This document shows positions 37,001 to 46,064 of a stretch of DNA of 64,000 nucleotides, in pieces (the stretch's first letter is position 1; each line of letters opens with the position of its first letter). The stretch is from Rhizobium altiplani (lineage in GTDB: Bacteria > Pseudomonadota > Alphaproteobacteria > Rhizobiales > Rhizobiaceae). The notes below the pieces were generated by a model. That model was given only the letters and a program-made list of their open reading frames with translations, did not search any database and was not told the origin of the DNA. The DNA is taken from positions 2,501 to 66,500 of the forward strand of contig NZ_LNCD01000123.1 of the NCBI RefSeq assembly GCF_001542405.1, read 5' to 3'. The position numbers and the translations under genes are program-made.

Positions 37001-37571
37001 TGACCTCCTCGTCGCCTCCCCGCTCTTCACGGAAACGGGAAAGCCGGATCGCTCGCTGCAAAAAGGGCGGCTCCTCCACCGCATGTTGCAGGTGCTGCCG
37101 GATGTGCCACGCGGCGATCAGCCAGATGCAGCATCACGATACGCCAAGCGTGCGGCGCCATTCTGGCCCGAAGCAGAGCGGCGGCAATTGGTCGACTCGG
37201 TCCTGACGCTATTGGGCGCAGCCGACCTCGAAGCCGTCTTCTCGACTCATGCACAGGCTGAGGTCTCCGTCATGGGGACGCTGACGATCGCCGGCCAGGA
37301 CTATGCCGTTTCCGGTCGTGTCGACAGAATGGCGGTCTTCGACGATCGCGTCGTCGTGCTGGACTACAAGACCAATCGCGTCCCGCCGCAGACGGCAGAG
37401 GCCATCCCATTTGCACACAAGGCGCAGCTTGCGATCTATCGCGAGATCCTGGCGCCGCTCTATCCCGGCAAGCGCGTCGATTGCGTGCTTGTCTACACTG
37501 AAAATGCTTCGGTTCACACGCTGACGCCGGATGCATTGGCGTCGGCGCTTGCGCAACTCGAGACAAAGTGA
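34020..37571 (+). CDS. addA: Double-strand break repair helicase AddA
   Basis: An 1183-residue UvrD-like helicase with C-terminal nuclease. Helicase motifs: Walker A SANAGSGKTHVL, Ia CLTYTKAAASEM, II HILVDEAQDTSP, III VGDEKQSIYSFQGA, V VMTVHASKGLEAP-like (IMTVHASKGLEAP) and VI YVAMTRAADRL. The nuclease has SGRVDRMAV and VVLDYKTNR. I start at ATG 34020 (MNDDATLPEG), which overlaps the end of addB; the frame is open upstream to 33924 but inside addB. trxA follows 71 bp later. Confidence 0.97.
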   Translation: MNDDATLPEGDDPVAWTSWTTIQQSIASDPQRSAWVSANAGSGKTHVLTQRVIRLLLAGARPSAILCLTYTKAAASEMSNRVFERLAEWAVLPDTELEERITRIEGKAPDRVKLAEARRLFAKALETPGGLKIQTIHAFCEALLHQFPLEANVAGHFSVLDDRAAATLLSDARRSLLTATSPEDDPALADAFAYVLNLGDESGLENLLEEIIANRNAIRTFTQDAERKGGLDAVLRTKLHLSEDDTATGIAESYWPLPGLRGGVLDRYLDLADQKGGAKAHDIAAGLRSAARERDPARRASVLEKIFLTARAEPKADSQFFVKAMLTEAPELIDAVAMARAHVVLCRDRWKTARMYEATRAALILADRLNKDYDDLKKQRSQLDFEDLITRTSELLHKSDVGPWIHYKLDQGIDHILVDEAQDTSPIQWSVIQSLAEDFFSGESARNVVRTLFAVGDEKQSIYSFQGARPERFSEESQRTRRRVSQSGHAFSTVRLPLSFRSTSDVLAAVDHIFTPAENARGLSAAGEPVVHRSNRIGHPGAVDLWEMVAPEATIKEEDWTAPFDATPESAPASVLARRIAHAIGNLVGKETIVEKGKERLIEAGDILVLVRKRDAFVNALTRALKRRGDIPVAGADRLRLTSHIAVQDLVALGRFLLLPQDDLSLAALMKSPLLDLSEDDVFAIAALRTEGESAWAHVQKFAADRNARFETAVSRLRLFLDESETLSVHDFYARVLGCHGGRRQFLARLGTEVSDILDEFLTFALDHESSGLPGLQSFISTLEIEAPEVKREQDKGRNEVRIMTVHASKGLEAPIVFLVDGGSKAFTHSHMPKLRLLEQGSGEPPMPAWVPIGDLSNSLTQADATRIQSLAEQEYRRLLYVAMTRAADRLTVCGYRGIRPNTDTWHAMISAAMTDSHPHVSAATFSGPDGTWAGIEWRVPRIERRFERLERSAETARQQTVPPGLDRPLPPRRQLPRPLSPSGVGTIIDDGADDLLVASPLFTETGKPDRSLQKGRLLHRMLQVLPDVPRGDQPDAASRYAKRAAPFWPEAERRQLVDSVLTLLGAADLEAVFSTHAQAEVSVMGTLTIAGQDYAVSGRVDRMAVFDDRVVVLDYKTNRVPPQTAEAIPFAHKAQLAIYREILAPLYPGKRVDCVLVYTENASVHTLTPDALASALAQLETK

Positions 37572-37642
37572 AATACGGGCATTGAAATTCCCGCACCGCA
37601 CGCTCACATGTGTTTCAACAGGAATCCGTAAAGGAGCAGCCT

Positions 37643-37963
37643 ATGGCTACCGTAAAAGTCGATATCAACAACTTCCAGTCGGAAGTTCTGGAATCCGCAG
37701 AACCCGTCGTCGTCGATTTCTGGGCTGAATGGTGCGGCCCGTGCAAGATGATCGCCCCCAGCCTCGAAGAACTCGCTGTCGAGTTTCAGGGCAAGGTAAA
37801 GGTCGCCAAGCTCAATATCGATGAAAACCCGGAACTCGCCGCCCAGTTTGGCGTCCGTTCCATTCCGACGCTCGCCATGTTCAAGGCAGGCGAAGTTGCT
37901 GACATCAAAGTTGGCGCTGCCCCGAAGACCGCTCTTTCGAGCTGGATCTCGAGCGCCGCTTAA
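37643..37963 (+). CDS. trxA: Thioredoxin 1
   Basis: A 106-residue thioredoxin with active site [13 protein letters not shown], the cis-Pro loop [10 protein letters not shown] and typical length. It reduces protein disulphides and supplies electrons to ribonucleotide reductase and other enzymes. ATG 37643 follows an AAGGAGC ribosome site; upstream in-frame codons are not conserved family sequence. It ends at a terminator shared with folC. Confidence 0.98.
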   Translation: MATVKVDINNFQSEVLESAEPVVVDFWAEWCGPCKMIAPSLEELAVEFQGKVKVAKLNIDENPELAAQFGVRSIPTLAMFKAGEVADIKVGAAPKTALSSWISSAA

Positions 37964-37985
37964 ATTATCCATAAGCAGATAGGAA

Positions 37986-38012
37986 AAAGCCCGGCATTCG
38001 ACCGGGCTTTTT
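37986..38012. terminator. Bidirectional terminator trxA/folC
   Basis: AAAGCCCGG and CCGGGCTTT form a perfect 9-bp stem with a 7-base loop. T runs flank both sides in the appropriate orientation, between the ends of trxA (plus) and folC (minus). Confidence 0.85.
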
Positions 38013-39365
38013 TCATTTCGGGGGCGTCCCGTTGTCGGCAAGCACATCGCCGACGAGATAGAGAGAGCCGCCGATCAGGATGCGCGGTGGGTGGGCTTGT
38101 TCAAAGGCGCCCTCCTTGATCGCCTCCAACGCATCGCTGACCGTCGACATCGGTTCCGCGACGAGGCCGGCATCATAGGCGGCGTTTGCAAGGATCACCG
38201 GATCGATCATCGCATCGCTCCCGCGGATCGGCACGCAATAGACCTTCTCGGCCAATCCTTTGAAAGCCTTGAAGTAGCCAACCGGATCCTTGGTGTTGAT
38301 CATGCCGATGATCAGGAAGAGCGGGCGCGGCTGCTTTTCCTCGAAATTCGCCATGGCCTCGGCGATAACTTCGCCGGCGCCGGGGTTGTGGCCGCCATCG
38401 ACCCAGATCTCTGCTTTAGCCGGAGCACTGGCCATCAGATTGCCGTCGTTCAGACGCTGGAGACGGCCCGGCCACTCGACCGACAGCAGCGCCTTTTCCA
38501 TCATCGTTTCGGTGACCGCAAAGCCGGCGGCCTTGACGGCGCGGATCGCAGCGGCGGCATTGGCATATTGGTGGCGGCCGGGAAGGCGGGGCAATGGCAG
38601 GTCGGCGAGACCGAACTCGTCCTGATAGACGAGACGCCCATATTCCTCATGCGCCATGTAGTCCTGGCCGAAGACTGCGGTCGGGCAGTTCAGCCGTTCG
38701 GCGGTCGACATCAGCACGTCGAGCGCGGCATCATATTCCTGCTTGCCGATCACAACAGGGTGCCCGCGCTTCATGATACCGGCTTTTTCTGCCGCGATCA
38801 GTTCGACGCGATCGCCGAGGTAAGGCTGATGATCCAAGGAAATCGGCATGATGACCGAAACGGCCGGGTCGGAGATGACGTTCGTCGCGTCGAAACGACC
38901 GCCGAGACCAACCTCGATGATCGCGGCATCGGCCCGATGCTCTGAGAACAGAATGAAAGTGACTGCGGTGAGGATCTCGAAAACGGTGATCTTCTGCCCG
39001 TCATTGGCGGCCGCCACGCGCCGCACCGCCTCGGCGAAGACCGCATCGTCCACCAGTTGCCCGCGACCGCCCTTGGCGCCGATCCGATAGCGTTCGTGCC
39101 AGTTGACGAGATGCGGAGAGGTATGGACATGCGCGCTGTAGCCACCGGCTTCCAGCAAAGCCCGGCAAAACGCCGTCAGGGACCCCTTGCCGTTCGTGCC
39201 CGCCACATGAATGACGGGCGGCAATTTCTTCTGCGGATCCCCGAGGACGGAAAGCAGTCGGGTAATGCGATCCAGGGATAGATCGAAGCCCTTGGGATGC
39301 AGGCCCAAGAGCTTGTCGATTTCCTGTGCTGCTTCACTCACTACGGCTTGGCCCCTGGGTATCAT
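38013..39365 (-). CDS. folC: Folylpolyglutamate / dihydrofolate synthase
   Basis: A Mur-ligase-family enzyme of up to 450 residues that makes dihydrofolate from dihydropteroate and adds glutamates to folates. ATP-binding P-loop HVAGTNGKGSLTAF, substrate region TSPHLVNWHERYRIG, VGLGGRFDATNVI and WVDGGHNPGAGE are present. The start may be ATG 39365 or GTG 39341. It follows accD by 27 bp on the same strand, and the accD-folC pairing is common in proteobacteria. Confidence 0.97.
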   Translation of the reverse strand: MIPRGQAVVSEAAQEIDKLLGLHPKGFDLSLDRITRLLSVLGDPQKKLPPVIHVAGTNGKGSLTAFCRALLEAGGYSAHVHTSPHLVNWHERYRIGAKGGRGQLVDDAVFAEAVRRVAAANDGQKITVFEILTAVTFILFSEHRADAAIIEVGLGGRFDATNVISDPAVSVIMPISLDHQPYLGDRVELIAAEKAGIMKRGHPVVIGKQEYDAALDVLMSTAERLNCPTAVFGQDYMAHEEYGRLVYQDEFGLADLPLPRLPGRHQYANAAAAIRAVKAAGFAVTETMMEKALLSVEWPGRLQRLNDGNLMASAPAKAEIWVDGGHNPGAGEVIAEAMANFEEKQPRPLFLIIGMINTKDPVGYFKAFKGLAEKVYCVPIRGSDAMIDPVILANAAYDAGLVAEPMSTVSDALEAIKEGAFEQAHPPRILIGGSLYLVGDVLADNGTPPK

Positions 39366-39392
39366 CGCTCACCCCGCCTGTGATGGGTTCTG

Positions 39393-40298
39393 TCAGGCGC
39401 TTGCAGCGATAGCAAGCGTCCCGCTGTTTTCCTTGGATAGGTTCGCAACCGGCTTCTTCGTCAGGATCTTCAAGACGCGCGCGAGCGTATCCGGAATATC
39501 GTGGCGCTTGACCACCATGTCCACCATGCCGTGTTCCAGCAGATACTCGGAGGTCTGGAAGCCTTCCGGAAGCTTCTCGCGGATCGTCTGCTCGATAACG
39601 CGCTTCCCGGCGAAGCAGATTTCAGCCCCGGGTTCGGCCAGATGCAGGTCACCGAGCATCGCGTAGGACGCGGTAACACCGCCAGTGGTCGGATTGGTCA
39701 GCACGACGATGTAAGGCAGTCCTGCTTCCTTCAGCATGTCTACCGCCACGGTCGTGCGTGGCAGCTGCATCAGCGACAGGATACCTTCCTGCATGCGGGC
39801 ACCACCAGATGCCGGGAACATGACCAGCGGGCACTTCTCCGCAATGGCGCGTTCGAACGCCTTGACGATCGCCTCGCCCGCGGCAATGCCGAGCGAACCG
39901 CCCATGAAGTTGAACTCATGAACGACCGCGACGATCTTCAGGCCGCGCATCTTGCCGACGCCAGCGAGAATGGTGTCTTCCTGCTCGGTCTTGATGCGGC
40001 TGTCCTTCAGACGGTCCGTGTATTTCTTGGAATCACGAAATTTCAGCGGATCCTGGGCGACCTTTGGCTGCGGCAGAGCCTCATAGACGCCATCGTCGAA
40101 AAGGTCGGCAAGGCGAGCCTTTGCCGGCATCTTCATGTGATAACCGGAGGCCGGAATGACCCACTTGTTGTCTTCCAGATCCTTATGGAAGACCATCTCA
40201 CCCGTTTCCGGGCACTTGATCCAGAGGTTCTCCGGCACTTCGCGGCGGCCCAGCATGGAATTGATGCGGGGGCGGACGTAGTTGGTGATCCAGTTCAA
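39393..40298 (-). CDS. accD: Acetyl-CoA carboxylase carboxyltransferase subunit beta
   Basis: A 301-residue carboxyltransferase beta subunit for the first step of fatty-acid synthesis, working with AccA. The crotonase-like core has [30 protein letters not shown] and [17 protein letters not shown]. The N-terminal zinc ribbon of E. coli AccD is eroded: of four Cys positions only Cys29 remains (KCPET, then IPAS). It lies between trpA and folC. Confidence 0.97.
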   Translation of the reverse strand: MNWITNYVRPRINSMLGRREVPENLWIKCPETGEMVFHKDLEDNKWVIPASGYHMKMPAKARLADLFDDGVYEALPQPKVAQDPLKFRDSKKYTDRLKDSRIKTEQEDTILAGVGKMRGLKIVAVVHEFNFMGGSLGIAAGEAIVKAFERAIAEKCPLVMFPASGGARMQEGILSLMQLPRTTVAVDMLKEAGLPYIVVLTNPTTGGVTASYAMLGDLHLAEPGAEICFAGKRVIEQTIREKLPEGFQTSEYLLEHGMVDMVVKRHDIPDTLARVLKILTKKPVANLSKENSGTLAIAASA

Positions 40299-40337
40299 GT
40301 CGAAAACTCCTGATTGACTCTTGCCAATGTGGGGAAA

Positions 40338-41177
40338 TTATTCGGCAGCAACAAGGCGCGCCGAACGTGTACCCGTTGACAGTCCACGAACGAGGGTGGC
40401 GACGGCCTGGACGGTATCGGCTGTCGCCTTCCCATCCTTGGTGAGGCTCGTTGCCACCTGATTGACAATTGCTGTGCCGACAACCACGCCATCGGCCGAG
40501 TTGCCAATGACCTTTGCATGGTCGGCGGTCTTGACGCCGAAGCCGACGCAAACAGGCAGGTTGGTGTGCTGCTTGATGCGCTTGACGGCGCCCGAGACCA
40601 GAGACGGATCCGGCAGAGCAGAGCCAGTGATACCAGTCATCGAAACATAATAGACGAAGCCGGACGTGTTCCGAAGAACGGTCGGCAGGCGCTTTTCGTC
40701 GGTCGTCGGCGTCGCAAGCCGAATGAAGTTGATCCCCTTCTTGATCGCAGGGATGCAGAGTTCGTCATCCATCTCGGGTGGAAGGTCGACGACGATGAGG
40801 CCATCGATGCCGGCTGCCAGCGCGTCGTCGAGGAACTTCTCCACGCCGTAGACATAGATCGGGTTGTAATAGCCCATCATTACGATCGGCGTCGCATCGT
40901 CCGTCTTGCGGAAATCGCTGGCAAGCTGCAGCGTCTTCTTCAGCGTCTGGCCGCCCTTCAGAGCGCGCTGGCCAGCCATCTGGATCGCCGGACCATCGGC
41001 CATCGGATCGGAGAACGGCATGCCGAGTTCAATAACATCGGAACCCGCTTCCGGCAGAGCCTTCATGATGCCGAGCGAGGTTTCGTAGTCGGGGTCGCCT
41101 CCCATGAAATAGGTGACGAGTGCCGGCCGGCCTTCCGCCTTAAGATCGGCGAAGCGTTTGTCCATACGTGCGGTCAT
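40338..41177 (-). CDS. trpA: Tryptophan synthase alpha subunit
   Basis: A 279-residue TIM barrel that cleaves indole-3-glycerol phosphate to indole and G3P. Catalytic Glu lies in [19 protein letters not shown], catalytic Asp in [11 protein letters not shown], and the phosphate-binding loop in [13 protein letters not shown]. It follows trpB by 2 bp and ends 39 bp before accD, so trpFBA-accD-folC may be one transcript. Confidence 0.98.
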   Translation of the reverse strand: MTARMDKRFADLKAEGRPALVTYFMGGDPDYETSLGIMKALPEAGSDVIELGMPFSDPMADGPAIQMAGQRALKGGQTLKKTLQLASDFRKTDDATPIVMMGYYNPIYVYGVEKFLDDALAAGIDGLIVVDLPPEMDDELCIPAIKKGINFIRLATPTTDEKRLPTVLRNTSGFVYYVSMTGITGSALPDPSLVSGAVKRIKQHTNLPVCVGFGVKTADHAKVIGNSADGVVVGTAIVNQVATSLTKDGKATADTVQAVATLVRGLSTGTRSARLVAAE

Positions 41178-41179
41178 GC

Positions 41180-42400
41180 TTACTCACCCATTCCCAGAAT
41201 CTTGCCGACAGTGAAGATGTCCTTGTCGCCGCGGCCGGAGAGATTCATCAGAATGATCTCGTCCTTGCCCATCTTCGGCGCGCGCTTGATGACTTCGGCC
41301 AGCGCGTGCGATGGCTCCAGCGCCGGAATGATACCTTCGAGGCGGGTCAGCGTCTGGAAAGCTTCGAGCGCCTCATGGTCCATGATCGGCACATACTCGA
41401 CGCGACCGATGTCGTTCAGGTAGGAATGCTCGGGGCCGATGCCAGGATAGTCAAGACCAGCGGAAATCGAATGGCCTTCCTTGATCTGGCCGTCGCCATC
41501 CTGCAGAAGGTAGGTCCGGTTACCGTGGAGGACGCCGGGCGAACCCGCAGTGATCGAGGCGCAGTGCTCGTCACCATTGAGGCCCTTGCCGCCGGCTTCG
41601 ACGCCAACCATCTTGACGCTCTCGTCATCAAGGAACGGATGGAAGATGCCGATCGCGTTCGAACCGCCGCCGACGGCTGCGATGACGAGATCCGGCAGCC
41701 GACCTTCGGCTTCCAAAATCTGCTCACGGGCTTCGGTGCCAATGACGGCCTGGAAGTCGCGAACCATTTCCGGATAGGGATGCGGACCGGCGGCAGTGCC
41801 GATCAGGTAATAGGTGTCGTCGACGTTCGTGACCCAGTCGCGCAATGCCTCGTTCATGGCGTCCTTGAGCGTGCCGTGACCGGCGGTCACCGGCTTTACC
41901 TCGGCACCAAGCAGCTTCATGCGAAACACGTTCGGCGCCTGACGCTCGACGTCGGTTGCGCCCATGTAAACGACACAGGGGAGCCCGAAGCGGGCGGCAA
42001 CCGTTGCCGAGGCAACGCCATGCTGGCCGGCACCAGTTTCCGCGATGATACGGGTCTTGCCCATGCGCTTGGCGAGCAGGATCTGGCCGATGCAGTTGTT
42101 GATCTTGTGCGAACCGGTGTGGTTCAGCTCTTCGCGCTTGAAATAGATCTTCGCGCCACCGAGTTCGGCCGTCAGGCGCTCGGCGAAATAGAGCGGGCTC
42201 GGGCGACCGATATAGTGGGTGCCAAGCTGCTTCAGCTCCGCCTGAAATTCCGGATCGTCCTTTGCCTTGTTCCACTCGTCCTGCAGGTCGAGGATCAAAG
42301 GCATCAGCGTTTCGGCGACGAAACGGCCGCCGTAGATGCCGAAACGGCCGTCTTCATCAGGGCCGGAACGGAAGGAATTCGGTTTTGGCGTCTGGTTCAC
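41180..42400 (-). CDS. trpB: Tryptophan synthase beta subunit
   Basis: A 406-residue PLP enzyme that joins indole and serine. The PLP lysine is in [24 protein letters not shown] and the phosphate-binding [11 protein letters not shown] follow. The family N-terminus [15 protein letters not shown] begins at a GTG (42400) preceded by GGGAG, 2 bp after the trpF stop, so I choose it over an upstream ATG at 42433, which would overlap trpF. Confidence 0.97.
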   Translation of the reverse strand: MNQTPKPNSFRSGPDEDGRFGIYGGRFVAETLMPLILDLQDEWNKAKDDPEFQAELKQLGTHYIGRPSPLYFAERLTAELGGAKIYFKREELNHTGSHKINNCIGQILLAKRMGKTRIIAETGAGQHGVASATVAARFGLPCVVYMGATDVERQAPNVFRMKLLGAEVKPVTAGHGTLKDAMNEALRDWVTNVDDTYYLIGTAAGPHPYPEMVRDFQAVIGTEAREQILEAEGRLPDLVIAAVGGGSNAIGIFHPFLDDESVKMVGVEAGGKGLNGDEHCASITAGSPGVLHGNRTYLLQDGDGQIKEGHSISAGLDYPGIGPEHSYLNDIGRVEYVPIMDHEALEAFQTLTRLEGIIPALEPSHALAEVIKRAPKMGKDEIILMNLSGRGDKDIFTVGKILGMGE

Positions 42401-42402
42401 TC

Positions 42403-43071
42403 TCAACTCCCTGAGGTCGTTTCGGGCTGACAAGCCGTTTGGACCGCATCGAAAAACTCATCGATCATTGCGACGTTCTTGACGCCGGGCGCGCTTTCGA
42501 CCCCCGAAGATACGTCGATCCCGGGTGCCTTGGTGATGCCGAGCGCCTCGGCAATATTGCCCTTGTTCAGGCCACCGGAAAGCATGTAATCCACGCTGTC
42601 GTCAAGCCAGGTAAGCAGGCTCCAATCGAAGGACACGCCGTTGCCACCCGGCAAATCCGACCCTTTCGGCGGCTTGGCGTCGAAGAGGAAGCGATCGGCG
42701 ATGCCGACATAAGCCTCGACCCGCTTCAGATCGTCAGCCGACCGCACCGAGAAAGCCTTCATGACCGGCAGTCCATACACCGCCTTGATGGTCAAAACGC
42801 GCTCCGGGCTCTCGTCGCCATGCAACTGCAGGATATCGGGCCGAAGTAGCGCCACGATTTCATCAAGATCGTCGTTGCTCGGATTGACCAAAACCGCAAC
42901 GATCTTGGCCTTGCCGCGAGCCGGTTCCGCAAGCTTGCCGGCGATATCAGGCTCGATGTAGCGGGGACTCTTTTCGAAGAAGATGAAGCCGATATGTGTG
43001 GCGCCGCGCGCGAGTGCACGATCGATCGCCTCAGGCGTCTTCAGTCCGCAGATTTTGATATCCGGTTTCAT
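42403..43071 (-). CDS. trpF: Phosphoribosylanthranilate isomerase
   Basis: A 222-residue TIM barrel, third step of the tryptophan pathway branch. The catalytic Cys and Asp are in [13 protein letters not shown] and [15 protein letters not shown], and [10 protein letters not shown] and [12 protein letters not shown] bind phosphate. ATG 43071 (MKPDIKICG) is the canonical start; the open frame extends 15 codons further without similarity. First gene of trpFBA. Confidence 0.97.
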   Translation of the reverse strand: MKPDIKICGLKTPEAIDRALARGATHIGFIFFEKSPRYIEPDIAGKLAEPARGKAKIVAVLVNPSNDDLDEIVALLRPDILQLHGDESPERVLTIKAVYGLPVMKAFSVRSADDLKRVEAYVGIADRFLFDAKPPKGSDLPGGNGVSFDWSLLTWLDDSVDYMLSGGLNKGNIAEALGITKAPGIDVSSGVESAPGVKNVAMIDEFFDAVQTACQPETTSGS

Positions 43072-43145
43072 GGCAGCGAAGTGACACGAAAAGCACTTGG
43101 AGTCGAGCCAAATCACGACAAAAGCTGATTTTTGCGAGGCGTCGC

Positions 43146-43913
43146 TCAGTCGAAATCGATGGCGTGCAGTTGACTGCCGTGCCGCTTCAACCAGAGCTTC
43201 GCCTCTTCCATGTGGGGGCAGAGCTTCTTGCAGAGCGCCCAGAAGCGTGGCCCGTGGTTCATCTCCTTGAGATGAGCGACTTCATGGGCCGCAAGGTAGT
43301 CGACCACTGACGGCGGCGCCATGACGATGCGCCAGGAAAAGCTCAGGTTTCCCTCCGAGGAGCAGGAACCCCACCGACTGCGGGTGTCCTTCATGGCGAT
43401 AGACCTGATCGGTGCATTGATCGAGCGGGCATGGAACGTTGCCAGCCTCTCGAGATCGGCTCGCGCTTCCTTCTTCAGAAACGTGGCAATCCGGCGTCCG
43501 AGATGCTCGGGCATGCCGCTGACCTTGAGCACGGGTTTGCCATCAACGACGACGGCTTCTGTCAGGCCCCGCACGCTGCCGGTGTGGTGAACGCGATGGG
43601 ATACGCCCCGAAAGAGAATGGTGCCGTCATCACGAAGACCGCTGTCGGTCGAGAATTTGGCAAGCTTGGTGAGCAGCCAGCCCTGATGGCGGTCGAGGAA
43701 GGCATTTACCTCGCGCTGCGCCAATCCGCACGGGATCGTCATCTTCAGGCCCCGACCGCCAGGCTCGATGCGCAATGTAATGCGGGTCGCCCGCTCGTGC
43801 TGCTTGATCGTCAGCGGCATCAGGCGTCCGGCAACGTCAAGCGTTCGCGTTTCCGGCGGAGCCGGTTTTCGAACGCTGCGGCGTGGCTTTGCAGGGAGCG
43901 GGAACATGGGCAT
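43146..43913 (-). CDS. SprT/YgjP-like zinc metallopeptidase (DUF45)
   Basis: A 255-residue protein of the YgjP/DUF45 metallopeptidase group. The zinc motif HExxH is present as AAHEVAHLKEMNHGPRFW, with the third ligand probably the His of NHGPRF. Upstream blocks KDTRSRWGSCSSEGNLSFSW are diagnostic. There is no signal peptide or membrane segment, so it is probably cytosolic. The substrate is unknown; YgjP-like proteins are often annotated as M48-type but differ from HtpX. Position upstream of trpF, same strand. Confidence 0.88.
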   Translation of the reverse strand: MPMFPLPAKPRRSVRKPAPPETRTLDVAGRLMPLTIKQHERATRITLRIEPGGRGLKMTIPCGLAQREVNAFLDRHQGWLLTKLAKFSTDSGLRDDGTILFRGVSHRVHHTGSVRGLTEAVVVDGKPVLKVSGMPEHLGRRIATFLKKEARADLERLATFHARSINAPIRSIAMKDTRSRWGSCSSEGNLSFSWRIVMAPPSVVDYLAAHEVAHLKEMNHGPRFWALCKKLCPHMEEAKLWLKRHGSQLHAIDFD

Positions 43914-43948
43914 TTTCTATATGATTCGCTGGAATTCTTGGCAAAGAA

Positions 43949-43971
43949 AAGCCGGCATCGATGATGCCGGT
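43949..43971 (-). terminator. Terminator after DUF2852 gene
   Basis: Read on the minus strand, CCGGCATC-ATC-GATGCCGG is a perfect 8-bp stem followed by CTTTTCTTT, about 30 bp beyond the stop of the DUF2852 gene. Confidence 0.75.
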
Positions 43972-44001
43972 TCAAGTTTCAGTGCTGAACGGTCCTGGGA
44001 A

Positions 44002-44436
44002 TTACGGAGTCTGGTATTCTGCTACCGGACCATTGTCTTCGCGCTTGCCCTTCTTGCGGTCGCGCATGAAGCGGTCAAACTCTTCCTGGTCCTTGGCGCG
44101 GCGTAGTTCGCGCATGTAGGAGTCGAAATCCTCGCGCATTTCATCAAGCTTGCGACGCTCTTCTTCCAGCCGGTCGAGCTCGGCCTTGCGCCAATCATCG
44201 AAGGCAACATTGCCCGTCGAGAAATGAGGGCGATAGCGGCCATGTGAACGTCGGCAGCCGGCGAAGAATCCATCGGCGGCGCTGTTGGCGTCGCGCTTGA
44301 AACCGCGCAAACGCTCCCCAAAGATGATGTAGGCGAGCATGGCGAGACCCAGAGGCCAGAAAACCACGAAGCCGAGGATCATCAGGGCAATGGTAGCCGG
44401 AGTCCAATCCGGGCGAAGCAATGCTGACTGGTTCAT
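44002..44436 (-). CDS. DUF2852 membrane protein
   Basis: A 144-residue protein of the DUF2852 family. One or two hydrophobic stretches (ATIALMILGFVVFWPLGLAMLAYIIF, quoted in part: ALMILGFVVFWPLGLAML) lie at about residues 12-38. A long charged, probably coiled-coil segment follows (AELDRLEEERRKLDEMREDF and onwards), with a Lys/Arg-rich tail. ATG 44436 follows a GAGGA site. The family is restricted to alphaproteobacteria and has no known function. It looks like a membrane-anchored coiled-coil protein. Confidence 0.8.
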   Translation of the reverse strand: MNQSALLRPDWTPATIALMILGFVVFWPLGLAMLAYIIFGERLRGFKRDANSAADGFFAGCRRSHGRYRPHFSTGNVAFDDWRKAELDRLEEERRKLDEMREDFDSYMRELRRAKDQEEFDRFMRDRKKGKREDNGPVAEYQTP

Positions 44437-44581
44437 CGTGCGGTGTCCTCGCATTTTCCGCGTCCGGCGAGATACCGAACGCTGGAATCGATGTGGTTAC
44501 ACGCCTGGCCCGCTTCAAGGCAGCGCCCGCCCAAATCGGACAACGCCTTGAAATACAATCGCTAATTCAGAATATACTAAA

Positions 44582-45859
44582 TCAGGCGGATTTTCCGCCC
44601 TTGATCACCCGTTTCACCACGGGCTTTCCCGAACGGGCATGTTCCTTCACGAAGCTGATGATCCGCGGCGCAATCTCCCGGCGGAAGCGTGAGCCGTTGA
44701 AGACGCCATAGTGGCCGACGTCGGGCTGCAGGTAGTGCATGCGCATGTTGTCGGGGATGTTGACGCAGATGGTCTGGGCAGCCTGTGTCTGGCCGACGCC
44801 GGAGATGTCGTCGTTTTCCCCCTCGACGGTGAGAAGTGCCACGTTGCGGATGGCGGCGGGATCGACAAGCTTACCACGGTGGAGCAGCTCGCCCTTCGGC
44901 AGCGCGTGCTTGATGAAGACCTGTTCGACCGTCTGAAGGTAGAACTCCGCCGTCAAGTCCATGACCGCGAGGTACTCGTCATAAAAGTCGCGGTGCTTTT
45001 CGGCCGGCTCGCCATCGTTCTTCACCAGATGCATGAAGAACTCCTTGTGAGCGATCACGTGCCGATCGAGGTTCATCGACATGAAGCCGGACAACTGCAG
45101 GAAGCCGGGATAGACCGGACGCATGAAGCCCGGCTGCGGCCAGGGCACATTCATGATCACATTATCCGCGAACCATTCCAGCGAGCGTTCCTTGGCAAGC
45201 TGGTTGACGGCTGTCGGGTTGATGCGCGTGTCGATCGGTCCGCCCATCAGGGTCATCGATGAGGGCGAAAACGGATCGTTCTCCGCTTCCATGAGGGCGA
45301 CGGCAGCCAAAACCGGCACGGAAGGCTGACAGACGGCAATCACATGCGTATCCGGGCCCAGGAAGCGAAGCATCTCGATGACGTAGTCGATGTAGTCGTC
45401 AAAATCGAAGGTGCCTTCCGTCATCGGCACCATGCGCGCATCGATCCAGTCGGTAATGTAAACGTCGGCGCTTGGCAGCAACGCTTCGACCGTGCCGCGC
45501 AGCAGTGTCGCGTAGTGGCCCGACATCGGCGCGACGATGAGAATGCGCGGGTCTGGCGCATGGCTGCTTGGAACATTGCGCGCGAAATGGAGCAGATTGC
45601 AGAAGGGATGCGACCAGACGATCTCTTCCCGTACGGCCACCTTTCCTTCCTCGACAACAGTGTCATGCAGACCGACGGCCGGTTTGCCGTAGCGTCGGGT
45701 CGTCCGCTCGAACATCTCGAGACTCGCCGCCATCGTACGCCCCCAGGGCGTCTGCGAAATCGGATTGAGGGGATTGGCATAGACCATGCGCATGATATCG
45801 GCGAAAGCCCGATAAGGCGCCAATGCGGCATGGTTCAATTCATAAAGCTGATAAAACAT
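44582..45859 (-). CDS. phaZ: Intracellular polyhydroxyalkanoate depolymerase
   Basis: A 425-residue intracellular PHB depolymerase. The N-terminus MFYQLYELNHAALAPYRAF is typical; an in-frame GTG 12 bases upstream is possible. The catalytic Cys replaces the lipase-box Ser in HVIAVCQPSVPVLAAVA, with the acid and His expected in TVEGENDDISG and LQPDVGHYGVFNGSRF. It releases 3-hydroxybutyrate from carbon-storage granules, relevant to bacteroid and starvation physiology. No phaA/B/C genes are nearby. Confidence 0.93.
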   Translation of the reverse strand: MFYQLYELNHAALAPYRAFADIMRMVYANPLNPISQTPWGRTMAASLEMFERTTRRYGKPAVGLHDTVVEEGKVAVREEIVWSHPFCNLLHFARNVPSSHAPDPRILIVAPMSGHYATLLRGTVEALLPSADVYITDWIDARMVPMTEGTFDFDDYIDYVIEMLRFLGPDTHVIAVCQPSVPVLAAVALMEAENDPFSPSSMTLMGGPIDTRINPTAVNQLAKERSLEWFADNVIMNVPWPQPGFMRPVYPGFLQLSGFMSMNLDRHVIAHKEFFMHLVKNDGEPAEKHRDFYDEYLAVMDLTAEFYLQTVEQVFIKHALPKGELLHRGKLVDPAAIRNVALLTVEGENDDISGVGQTQAAQTICVNIPDNMRMHYLQPDVGHYGVFNGSRFRREIAPRIISFVKEHARSGKPVVKRVIKGGKSA

Positions 45860-46000
45860 GAGATGCGCCACCTTTCTCTAACCTGGAAGACGACGCCGAT
45901 TGAAAGGCATCGGATTCTTTCCAACGACGTGCTGGCACCTCAACGCAGATTAACAGGTTTTTGTTGCGCAGCAACATTGCCATCCGCACCGCAAAAAGAA

Positions 46001-46025
46001 ATGCCGGGGAATTTACCCCCGGCAT
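46001..46025 (-). terminator. Terminator after the fumarylacetoacetase-family gene
   Basis: A perfect 9-bp stem ATGCCGGGG / CCCCGGCAT with a 7-base loop, followed on the minus strand by TTCTTTTTG, 40 bp past the gene's stop. Confidence 0.8.
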
Positions 46026-46064
46026 GATGGTGCGCTCGAATGCTTAATGATCGCAGAACGGACG

